Origin: Flavobacteriales bacterium
GTDB taxonomy: Bacteria > Bacteroidota > Bacteroidia > Flavobacteriales_D > Sanyastnellaceae
Direction of reading: 5' to 3'
Length of the DNA stretch: 5,104 nucleotides
Assembly (NCBI GenBank): GCA_011524845.1
Contig: WTJL01000129.1
Location: 2,402 to 7,505, forward strand
How positions within the stretch are numbered: the stretch's first letter is position 1; each line of letters begins with the position of its first letter. The translations under genes and the position numbers were made by a program. Positions 1-5,104 of the stretch are shown in pieces. The notes below the pieces were generated by a model that saw only the letters and a program-made list of their open reading frames with translations, searched no databases and was not told where the DNA came from.

Positions 1-13
1 AGGTTCAATTCAA

Positions 14-919
14 TCACTTCTGAACCACGAGGCGCTGCGTCATGCGCTTGCTGCCGTTGGTGAGTTCGAGGAGGTAAATGCCGTTGTCGAGGTTGAGGTC
101 GAGTTGCGCACCCGTCACGAGGTCGTTGCGCTGCTCTTCCAACACCACTTTGCCGTCCAACGCCAAAATGCGAACCACTGCGTTGTCCAAGTTGGCTTGG
201 ACGCGCACGAAGTCTTGGGCTGGGTTGGGGCCAAACACGCACTCAAGTGGAGCGACCACCTGCACGTTGTCGACCACGGGGTCGGTCACGTCCACGAGGA
301 CGTCGTCCACATAGTAGGTGGGGAGGTTGGTTCCGTCACCGAAGGCGTAGAAGTTCACGCCACCGATTTGGCCTCCATCGTAAGGCAACTGAGCCACGTA
401 CTCGTCGTTGAGGTACAAGTGCATCAAGTCGGAGTCGGTGTCGATGAGGTGGGTCAACTTCAACCATTCGCCAGGCGTGTAGCTGGCGTACGCCACTTCT
501 GCGCCGTCGAGGTTGTACACCATCGAACCGTCGCCGTTCAAGAAGCAGTCAAATGCCCAAGCAGTGCCAGGGATTTGGTTCTCTTGGACGTTGTAGTAGC
601 CAGAATTGCCTTCGGGAATGAGCATGTTGAAGGTCACCTCATAGGCGCCTTCCAAGCCAGCCACCAAGACCACGTCCATGGGGCCGCCTGCGTTGGTGCC
701 GAAAATCTTCAAGGACTGAGTGCCGGACAATGCAGCTTCGTCAGAGACTTGAGCGTCCATGTCGCCACCTTCGTTGCCAGCGGTCCACACAGCCCATGCG
801 GGCGCGCCTTCCACAGAGATGAAGTCTCCCACGGCGTAGCCGTCAAAGTCTTCCGTGTAGAGTTGTGCATTCAGGGCGCCTGCGGTCAAAAGCAAAGCAG
901 GGAGTAGAAATTGTTTCAT
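14..919 (-). CDS. Secreted T9SS cargo protein, lectin/LamG-like, with C-terminal type A sorting domain
   Basis: Protein of 301 residues. Residues 1-18 form a classic signal peptide: MKQ, then a Leu/Ala-rich core, with predicted cleavage after LNA before Gln19. Residues about 20-211 form an acidic, Asp/Gly-rich beta-type region with aromatic strands, and the YYVDDVLVD segment at 202-210 is typical of concanavalin/LamG-like jelly-roll domains in Bacteroidota. After a short linker, residues about 229-301 match the T9SS type A sorting (Por secretion tail) domain: GPNPAQDFVRV at 230-240, a DGKVV turn at 255-259, the NGIYLLEL strand at 279-286 and a final LVVQK. By family knowledge such proteins cross the inner membrane by Sec and the outer membrane by T9SS, and end up on the surface or released. 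The ligand or substrate is unknown and no catalytic motif is visible; binding glycan or another polymer is inference. It is transcribed away from the DUF2797 gene, and its stop lies 14 bases from the window edge, so its downstream neighbour is not visible. Confidence 0.9.
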   Translation of the reverse strand: MKQFLLPALLLTAGALNAQLYTEDFDGYAVGDFISVEGAPAWAVWTAGNEGGDMDAQVSDEAALSGTQSLKIFGTNAGGPMDVVLVAGLEGAYEVTFNMLIPEGNSGYYNVQENQIPGTAWAFDCFLNGDGSMVYNLDGAEVAYASYTPGEWLKLTHLIDTDSDLMHLYLNDEYVAQLPYDGGQIGGVNFYAFGDGTNLPTYYVDDVLVDVTDPVVDNVQVVAPLECVFGPNPAQDFVRVQANLDNAVVRILALDGKVVLEEQRNDLVTGAQLDLNLDNGIYLLELTNGSKRMTQRLVVQK

Positions 920-998
920 AGAGTGAGGTTTGAACTAAAAATAGTGAATCGTGCGGACAAAATAGGAATGATGGCCGACGAATCCCGAACATTGCCGC
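920..998. promoter_or_regulatory. Divergent intergenic region between the T9SS cargo and DUF2797 genes
   Basis: These 79 bp must hold the 5' signals for both flanking genes. The segment is more AT-rich than the genes beside it. On the minus strand, 943 down to 936 reads TATTTTTA, close to the Bacteroidota -7 consensus TAnnTTTG (one mismatch), and would give a 5' leader of only about 10 nt for the cargo gene. The nearest TTG upstream is too close to be a convincing -33 element, so this assignment is tentative. I saw no convincing -7 box facing the DUF2797 gene and no Shine-Dalgarno sequence before either start. Confidence 0.35.
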
Positions 999-1823
999 AT
1001 GAAATGGGAAGGCAATGTGAGAAAAATGGCGTCTCGTGTGGACAGCAAAGGCCACGTGACGTACTTCTTTCGCGGGGCTGACGTGCTTGAGCCCATGGAA
1101 GAGTGGTCGGTGAACGACGTCGTGGGCCAACGTGTGGCCATTCGGTTTGTGGGAGACATCCATTGCGTGGCCACAGGAAAAAAGATCAAAAAGACCTACG
1201 GCGAGGGGCTGTCCTACGACGCTTTTCTCAAGTCGCCTCTCGCGTGTCCCAGCATCATTCGTCCAGAACTGAGCAGAATCCACGAAGGCATTGCCCTCCG
1301 AGACGAAGCGTGGGAAAGGGCCAATCACTTGCAGCCCCACATTGTGTACATCAGCCAAACCTCCCACTTGAAAGTGGGGGTGACACGCAGCACCAACGTG
1401 CCGTCGCGCTGGGTGGACCAAGGGGCAGTGGGAGCCATCGTCCTGGCCAATACGCCGTACCGACAACTTGCCGGAGAGATGGAAGTGGCGTTGAAAGACC
1501 TGATGTCGGACCGCACCCAATGGCGCGCGATGTTGAAAGAGGCCGTGTTGGACGAGGACGCCTTGGTGGAGGCCAAGGACGCTTGTCTCGAGGAGCTCGG
1601 GTGGACCTACGAATCGTTCTTTGAAGTGTCCGACGACGTCACTGCCCTGCATTTTCCGGTTCGCGCATATCCCGAAAAAGTGAAAAGCACCAAGCTTGAC
1701 AAGGAGCCGCTCCTTGAAGGTGTCCTCCAAGGCGTCAAGGGGCAGTACTGGATCTTCGAAGACGGCAGGGTGTGGAACGTCCGTTCCCATGCCGGTTATC
1801 GGGTGGAAGTCGCCGTCAATTGA
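999..1823 (+). CDS. DUF2797 family protein with degenerate cysteine-knuckle region
   Basis: Protein of 274 residues without signal peptide or membrane segment, so cytoplasmic. It matches the DUF2797 family as I know it in Bacteroidota: an N-terminal EGNVRKM start (4-10), a GKKIKKTYGEG segment (60-70), IIRPELS (86-92), LQPHIVYI (111-118), LKVGVTR (124-130), RWVDQGA (137-143), and a C-terminal KGQYWIFEDGRVWNVRSHAGY (248-267). The VYI, KVGVT, Arg137 and Glu160/Glu162 pattern resembles a GIY-YIG nuclease-like core; this is inference from motif order, and the biochemical function is unknown. In relatives I recall, the region around 56-92 carries several cysteines of C-x2-C type that look like a zinc knuckle. 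Here only Cys56 remains at those positions, with Thr59, Ser72, Ala75, Ser85 and Ser92 where Cys is expected; Cys83 is extra. The ATG at 999 is chosen because the family homology begins at once. Its 3' end overlaps the convergent yqgE gene by 8 bp. Confidence 0.88.
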   Translation: MKWEGNVRKMASRVDSKGHVTYFFRGADVLEPMEEWSVNDVVGQRVAIRFVGDIHCVATGKKIKKTYGEGLSYDAFLKSPLACPSIIRPELSRIHEGIALRDEAWERANHLQPHIVYISQTSHLKVGVTRSTNVPSRWVDQGAVGAIVLANTPYRQLAGEMEVALKDLMSDRTQWRAMLKEAVLDEDALVEAKDACLEELGWTYESFFEVSDDVTALHFPVRAYPEKVKSTKLDKEPLLEGVLQGVKGQYWIFEDGRVWNVRSHAGYRVEVAVN

Positions 1824-2394
1824 GCGACGGATCGCTCGGGGCGTTGGCGATGTGGGTGAACCCGTCGCCCATGTCGGAGATCAAACGCTTCCAGTAGGAC
1901 TCGTTTTCCTCGTCCGTTCTCATGATGTCCGCCTTGTCGGCGTCGGCCACAAACCATGAACGGCTTCGGATTTCGTCTTGCAACTGAGCAGGAGACCATC
2001 CACTGTATCCGATGAAGAATCGGATTTCACCGGCTTTCAGGCCACCTGCTTGAAGCAGGTCTTTGATTTGGTCGAAGTCGCCCCCCATGAACACACCGTC
2101 CACCACGGGAATGCTGTCCACGATGTCTTCGCGGGTGTGCAAGTAGTACAGGTTGCCGTTTTTCACCGGGCCGCCTACGCTAATGCGAGTGTCCAGTTTG
2201 GGCAAGTCGTCCATCACTTCGTCGACGTCAATGTCCACGAAGTTGTTCAAGACAAACCCAAAACTCCCTTCTTCGTTGTGTTCACACAGCAGGACCACCT
2301 TTCGGCCGAAGTATGGGTCGTCCAAAAAGGGCTCACTCAAGAGCACATTGCCCGCCTGAGGCGTGGCTTGGTTGTTGGGTGTGAATCGAATCAT
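1816..2394 (-). CDS. yqgE: YqgE/AlgH family protein
   Basis: Protein of 192 residues, close to the usual family length of about 185-190. Family motifs run in order: GNVLLSEPFLDDPYFGRKVV (15-34), EGSFGFVLN (42-50), VGGPV (73-77), the LYYLHT strand (82-87), FMGGDF (102-107), FFIGYSGWSPAQLQDEI (126-142), SWFV (146-149) and a C-terminal YWKRLISDMG (167-176). Family members are small cytoplasmic alpha/beta proteins. The name AlgH comes from a proposed regulatory role in Pseudomonas alginate production, but no reaction is established. The reading frame stays open upstream to about 2829, but the ATG at 2394 is the right start: YqgE homology begins there, and a farther start would overlap the divergent peptidase gene on the other strand. 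It is a single-gene unit, divergent from the M14 gene and convergent with the DUF2797 gene. The last codons (SDPSLN) share bases with the end of that gene. Confidence 0.94.
   Translation of the reverse strand: MIRFTPNNQATPQAGNVLLSEPFLDDPYFGRKVVLLCEHNEEGSFGFVLNNFVDIDVDEVMDDLPKLDTRISVGGPVKNGNLYYLHTREDIVDSIPVVDGVFMGGDFDQIKDLLQAGGLKAGEIRFFIGYSGWSPAQLQDEIRSRSWFVADADKADIMRTDEENESYWKRLISDMGDGFTHIANAPSDPSLN
1822..1837. terminator. Small hairpin over the convergent 3' ends (candidate bidirectional terminator)
   Basis: A perfect 6-bp inverted repeat GAGCGA/TCGCTC (1822-1827 and 1832-1837) encloses the tetraloop CGGA, with two further possible G-T pairs at the base. It starts inside the stop codon of the DUF2797 gene and covers the final yqgE codons. 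Neither strand has a T-run after the stem, so it is not a standard intrinsic terminator. It may help end or stabilise transcripts at this tail-to-tail junction, or be chance. Confidence 0.25.
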
Positions 2395-2467
2395 GGGCAC
2401 AGTCGGACGGATGAAGTCGGAAGACTGAGTACGGAGAACTTGGGACAAAGTTCCGTCATTTGCAACG
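2395..2467. promoter_or_regulatory. Divergent intergenic region between yqgE and the M14 peptidase gene
   Basis: These 73 bp separate two divergent starts and should contain both promoters. On the minus strand, 2453 down to 2446 reads GAACTTTG, one mismatch from the Bacteroidota -7 consensus TAnnTTTG, and a TTG lies 22 bp upstream at 2478-2476. That spacing is near the upper limit of the known -33/-7 arrangement, so it is a weak candidate for the yqgE promoter with a leader of roughly 45 nt. I found no comparable match facing the peptidase gene, and no Shine-Dalgarno sequence before either ATG. Confidence 0.35.
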
Positions 2468-4282
2468 ATGATGCACAACGCAAAGACATGGATGGCCATT
2501 TGGGTGTTGGGAACGCTCGGGTGGACCGCCTGCAATCCGCCGCATGCCGCGGAGGTCACCGCGCTTCCTTGGTCGGCCGACAGCTTGTTGACCACCAACC
2601 GAACCCCCACATGGCAGGAAGCGGTGTCGATGGCAGAAGGGTTGGCGGCTTCCGATCCGCGTGCGACCCTGCACGTAGTCGGTGTGAGCGACGTGGGAAG
2701 GCCCATCCACGCGTTGGTCCTCGCGAGCGATCCAGCGGACCACAACGCCACCCCAGATGCTGAGGGGGTGCGCCGCCGCTTGGAAGCCCAACGAGAAGAC
2801 CGCGTCACCGTCCTCGTGAACAACGCCATTCACCCTGGCGAACCTTGCGGGGTGAACGCGAGCTTGGCACTGGCTGCCCAATGGCTTGCGACGCCGCATT
2901 CGGCGGAGCACCCTTTGGCCAGTGCCAACTGGGTCATTGTCCCTCAATACAACGTTGGCGGAGCGTCACGCAGAAACTGCTGCACGCGCGCGAACCAAAA
3001 CGGTCCCGAGCAATATGGGTTTAGGGGCAACGCCGCCAACTTGGACTTGAACCGCGATTTCGTGAAGATGGACAGCCGCAACGCGGAGGCCTTTGTGCGC
3101 ATGTACCATGCGGTCCAACCCGACGTATTCGTGGACACGCACACCTCCAACGGTGCGGACTATCCCTACACCATGACCCTGATCACCACCCAACCCGACA
3201 AGGCTGGACCGGTGATGGGACCGTTTTTGAGGGACAAGATGGAGCCCGCGCTTTTTGAAGGGATGCAGGACAAGGGCTGGCCCATGGTGCCGTACGTGTA
3301 TGCCATGGGAGAGACCCCTGAGTCGGGCATCCTCGGATTTTTGGAAACCCCTCGGTACAGCACAGGCTACACCACCTTGTTTGGCACGCTCGGGTTCACC
3401 ACGGAGGCGCACATGCTGAAGCCGTTTGTGGACCGCGTGGCCTCGACGCATGCCTTTTTGACGACACTTTCGGAGTGGTTGGACGCCCATGGTGCAGAAG
3501 TCAAGGCGGTCCGGGACGCAGAACGTGAACGGTTGGCTCAAGCGTCCACCTTGCCGGTGCGCTGGACCGTGTCGGAAGACGTCGACAGCATTCCCTTCAC
3601 CGGGTACGTCTCGCGACGGGAGTGGAGCGCAGTGACGAAAGGAACCCGCCTGAAGTACGACACGAGCCAAACGTGGAGCCATCCCATTGCGTGGGCGAAT
3701 CGCTACGACGCCTCCGTGGAAGTGTCCCTGCCTGACGCCTGGATTCTGCCTCAGGCATGGCGACGGGTGGCCACGCGTCTGCAGGCCAATGGCGTGGAGA
3801 TGCGTCCCTTTGACAAGGACACGACCATGCTTCTTCACGTGACATGGGTAGAGGCGTTTGAGTCGTCCTCGCGTCCCTACGAGGGACACCACCCTGTGCG
3901 TGTCGATTCAGTGCGCAAGGAATGGGTTCCGGTGGAGTTGTACCGCGGCGATTGGGTGATCCCCTCGGATCAACCCGCCAAACGCTACCTCGCAGAAGTC
4001 CTTTCGCCGGAGGCCCACGACGCGTTTTTGGTGTGGAATTTCTTTGACGCGGCGTTGCAGCGTAAAGAGTACTACTCTGGCTATGTGTTTGAGGACACGG
4101 CGGAGGAACTGCTTCGCGACGACGACGCCCTTCGCATCAGGTACGAGCTCGCCCAAACGCGCCATCCCGAGTGGACCGAACAACCCGGTTTGGCCCTCCG
4201 TTGGTTGTACGAGCAAAGCCCGCACAACGAGGGCACGGCCAACCGGTACCCCGTGTACGAGATGAAGACGTTGACTCCCTGA
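2468..4282 (+). CDS. M14 family zinc carboxypeptidase, probable lipoprotein
   Basis: Protein of 604 residues. The N-terminus (Lys6, a hydrophobic stretch 8-21, then Cys22 in GWTAC) looks like a lipoprotein signal peptide, although Trp at -3 is unusual for a lipobox. The catalytic domain spans about 45-340. The zinc ligands fit the M14 pattern: His122 and Glu125 in NAIHPGEPCG, and His225 in FVDTHTSNGAD. Asn195-Arg196 in NLDLNRDF correspond to the carboxylate-binding pair of carboxypeptidase A, and Glu313 in GFTTEAHMLKPF is the likely general base. All key residues are therefore present and the enzyme should be active. By family it cleaves C-terminal residues from peptides (or acts on related amide substrates) in the periplasm or at the cell surface; the exact specificity is not readable. 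Residues about 360-604 form a Trp/Tyr-rich C-terminal region that I cannot assign. A second ATG at 2471 is an equivalent start. The esterase gene follows after 8 bp, suggesting co-transcription. Confidence 0.9.
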   Translation: MMHNAKTWMAIWVLGTLGWTACNPPHAAEVTALPWSADSLLTTNRTPTWQEAVSMAEGLAASDPRATLHVVGVSDVGRPIHALVLASDPADHNATPDAEGVRRRLEAQREDRVTVLVNNAIHPGEPCGVNASLALAAQWLATPHSAEHPLASANWVIVPQYNVGGASRRNCCTRANQNGPEQYGFRGNAANLDLNRDFVKMDSRNAEAFVRMYHAVQPDVFVDTHTSNGADYPYTMTLITTQPDKAGPVMGPFLRDKMEPALFEGMQDKGWPMVPYVYAMGETPESGILGFLETPRYSTGYTTLFGTLGFTTEAHMLKPFVDRVASTHAFLTTLSEWLDAHGAEVKAVRDAERERLAQASTLPVRWTVSEDVDSIPFTGYVSRREWSAVTKGTRLKYDTSQTWSHPIAWANRYDASVEVSLPDAWILPQAWRRVATRLQANGVEMRPFDKDTTMLLHVTWVEAFESSSRPYEGHHPVRVDSVRKEWVPVELYRGDWVIPSDQPAKRYLAEVLSPEAHDAFLVWNFFDAALQRKEYYSGYVFEDTAEELLRDDDALRIRYELAQTRHPEWTEQPGLALRWLYEQSPHNEGTANRYPVYEMKTLTP

Positions 4283-4290
4283 CCCCAACC

Positions 4291-5104
4291 ATGGCGCCCG
4301 ACCTTCCTTCCGACCCTTCCAAGCCATGGCTTCCCACCGACTGGGGCTCCAAGAGTGCTTGGCTCGAAAGCGCCCATCGCGCGGCTCGGGTCCTGCGACG
4401 GGACGTGGCACAGGCATCTCCACAGCAAATCAGGCAGGCGATTGAAGTCGCTTCGCGCTTGAACCCAGGACCGTGGGGCGGTGAATTCCGCGAAAGGCAG
4501 GATGACTCTTGGCGAGGAGCAGAGGTCACCTGGAAAGAGCACAATGAAGGCACCGTCGTGTGGATGCACGGCGGAGCTTTTGCGTTTGGCAGCCCTCGGG
4601 TGTACCGGGCCGCAGCCGTTCATTTGGCCAGGGCCACCCGTTGCAAGGTGATGTTGCCCAAATACAGGTTGGCCCCCAGCCATGTCTACCCCACAGCCCA
4701 TCAGGACGTGTACCGTGCGCTGCAGGGTTTGGCGCAAGAGAATGGTGCCCTGGTTCTTGTTGGCGACAGTGCCGGTGGCAATTTGGCCATGTCGGCGATG
4801 CACCGTTGGAGGGAAGAAGAGGGGACGTCTGAGGTGATCCGTGGATTGGCCTTGTTGAGCCCATGGTGCGACCTGCGTCCTGAGGCGGCATCCATTGTGA
4901 AGAATGAGGTGGCGCACAGTCCGTTCAGCCACGAGGATTCCTTGGAGTACAGCGGCCGCTATTTGAACGGTCATCCTGCAGACGATCCAAGGGTGAGTCC
5001 GTTGCTCTTGCCCACGCTAGAAGGATGGCCGCCGGTGTACTTGGAATGGGCCTTGGACGAATTTTTGGCACCCGACGTGGCCTTGTTGCGTGACCGGCTT
5101 GAGG
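4291..5104 (+). CDS. HSL-type alpha/beta hydrolase (esterase/deacylase), 3' end outside window
   Basis: The visible part has 271 residues and runs off the window in an open frame. There is no signal peptide (MAPDLPSDPS start), so the enzyme is probably cytoplasmic. Hormone-sensitive-lipase family motifs are clear: the oxyanion-hole HGGAF at 93-97, YRLAPSHVYPTA at 125-136 (the usual YRLAPE has Ser130 in place of Glu), and the nucleophile elbow GDSAGG at 158-163 with Ser160. DPRVSPLLLP follows, then LDEFLAPD at 255-262, where Asp256 or Glu257 would be the catalytic acid. The catalytic His is expected just beyond the window end, and about 30-50 residues are missing judging by the usual 300-320 length. 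The family hydrolyses short-chain carboxylic esters or acetylated sugars and small molecules; the substrate is unknown. The ATG at 4291 lies 8 bp after the peptidase stop, which suggests one operon; no clear ribosome binding site is seen. Confidence 0.88.
   Translation, partial: MAPDLPSDPSKPWLPTDWGSKSAWLESAHRAARVLRRDVAQASPQQIRQAIEVASRLNPGPWGGEFRERQDDSWRGAEVTWKEHNEGTVVWMHGGAFAFGSPRVYRAAAVHLARATRCKVMLPKYRLAPSHVYPTAHQDVYRALQGLAQENGALVLVGDSAGGNLAMSAMHRWREEEGTSEVIRGLALLSPWCDLRPEAASIVKNEVAHSPFSHEDSLEYSGRYLNGHPADDPRVSPLLLPTLEGWPPVYLEWALDEFLAPDVALLRDRLE

Noticed and set aside
104..907. Long open frame (267 codons) on the plus strand opposite the T9SS cargo gene
   Set aside because: It is a His/Val-rich translation of the antisense strand of a well-supported gene, with no signal peptide or family motif. 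GC-rich codon use keeps this frame open by chance.
971..1081. Short 36-codon frame beginning ATGGCCGAC just before the DUF2797 start
   Set aside because: It is out of frame with DUF2797, has no ribosome binding site, and ends inside that gene; a leader peptide is possible but unsupported.
1363..1378. Perfect hairpin CCCACT-TGAA-AGTGGG inside the DUF2797 gene
   Set aside because: It encodes the conserved SHLKVG region, is not followed by a T-run and lies mid-gene; probably chance.
843..1790. Open frame of 315 codons on the minus strand across the DUF2797 gene
   Set aside because: It is antisense to a recognised family, runs into the cargo gene, and has a Phe/His/Arg-rich composition typical of a shadow frame.
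2044..2060. 7-bp inverted repeat ACCTGCT/AGCAGGT with a 3-nt loop inside yqgE
   Set aside because: It lies in the middle of coding sequence (LLQAGG) with no other regulatory feature; likely a by-product of codon choice.
2395..2829. N-terminal extension of yqgE from an upstream start near 2829
   Set aside because: YqgE homology begins exactly at the ATG at 2394. The extra residues are Arg/Ser-rich, and the region codes for the M14 peptidase on the other strand.
3729..3757. 7-bp inverted repeat TGCCTGA/TCAGGCA inside the M14 gene
   Set aside because: The 15-nt loop and mid-gene position give no reason to assign it a function.
2966..3892. Open frame of 308 codons on the minus strand inside the M14 gene
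   Set aside because: The plus strand carries all M14 catalytic residues in frame; the antisense translation has no recognisable motif.
4081..4974. Open frame of 297 codons on the minus strand across the M14/esterase junction
   Set aside because: It spans two supported plus-strand genes, and its translation shows no domain.

Overview
This window comes from the chromosome of a member of the Bacteroidota, most likely a Flavobacteriales-like free-living bacterium. Two things point there. The first gene ends in a type A sorting domain of the type IX secretion system (T9SS), which is found essentially only in this phylum. The DUF2797 protein also resembles its Bacteroidota relatives as I remember them. 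Base composition is fairly GC-rich (55-60% in the line I sampled by eye), well above many flavobacteria. No clear Shine-Dalgarno sequences precede the starts, which is usual for the phylum. I cannot name a genus.

There are five protein-coding genes, packed almost without gaps. (1) 14-919, minus strand: a secreted T9SS cargo protein with a lectin/LamG-like body. (2) 999-1823, plus strand: a DUF2797 protein, divergent from gene 1 across 79 bp. (3) 1816-2394, minus strand: YqgE/AlgH family, convergent with gene 2 and overlapping its 3' end by 8 bp. (4) 2468-4282, plus strand: a probable lipoprotein zinc carboxypeptidase of family M14, divergent from gene 3 across 73 bp. (5) 4291 to the window end, plus strand: an HSL-type alpha/beta hydrolase, 8 bp downstream of gene 4 and cut off by the window edge. 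No RNA gene, mobile element, CRISPR array or long repeat was seen, and no gene-free stretch exceeds 79 bp.

Genes 4 and 5 probably form one transcription unit: an exported peptidase and a cytoplasmic esterase/deacylase, a plausible but unproven catabolic pair. Genes 1, 2 and 3 look like independent transcription units. Nothing here amounts to a clear new multi-gene system. The best leads are the DUF2797 protein, which appears to have lost most of the cysteines I expect in its zinc-knuckle region while keeping a GIY-YIG-like core, the unassigned C-terminal half of the M14 peptidase, and a small hairpin lying over the overlapping 3' ends of genes 2 and 3.
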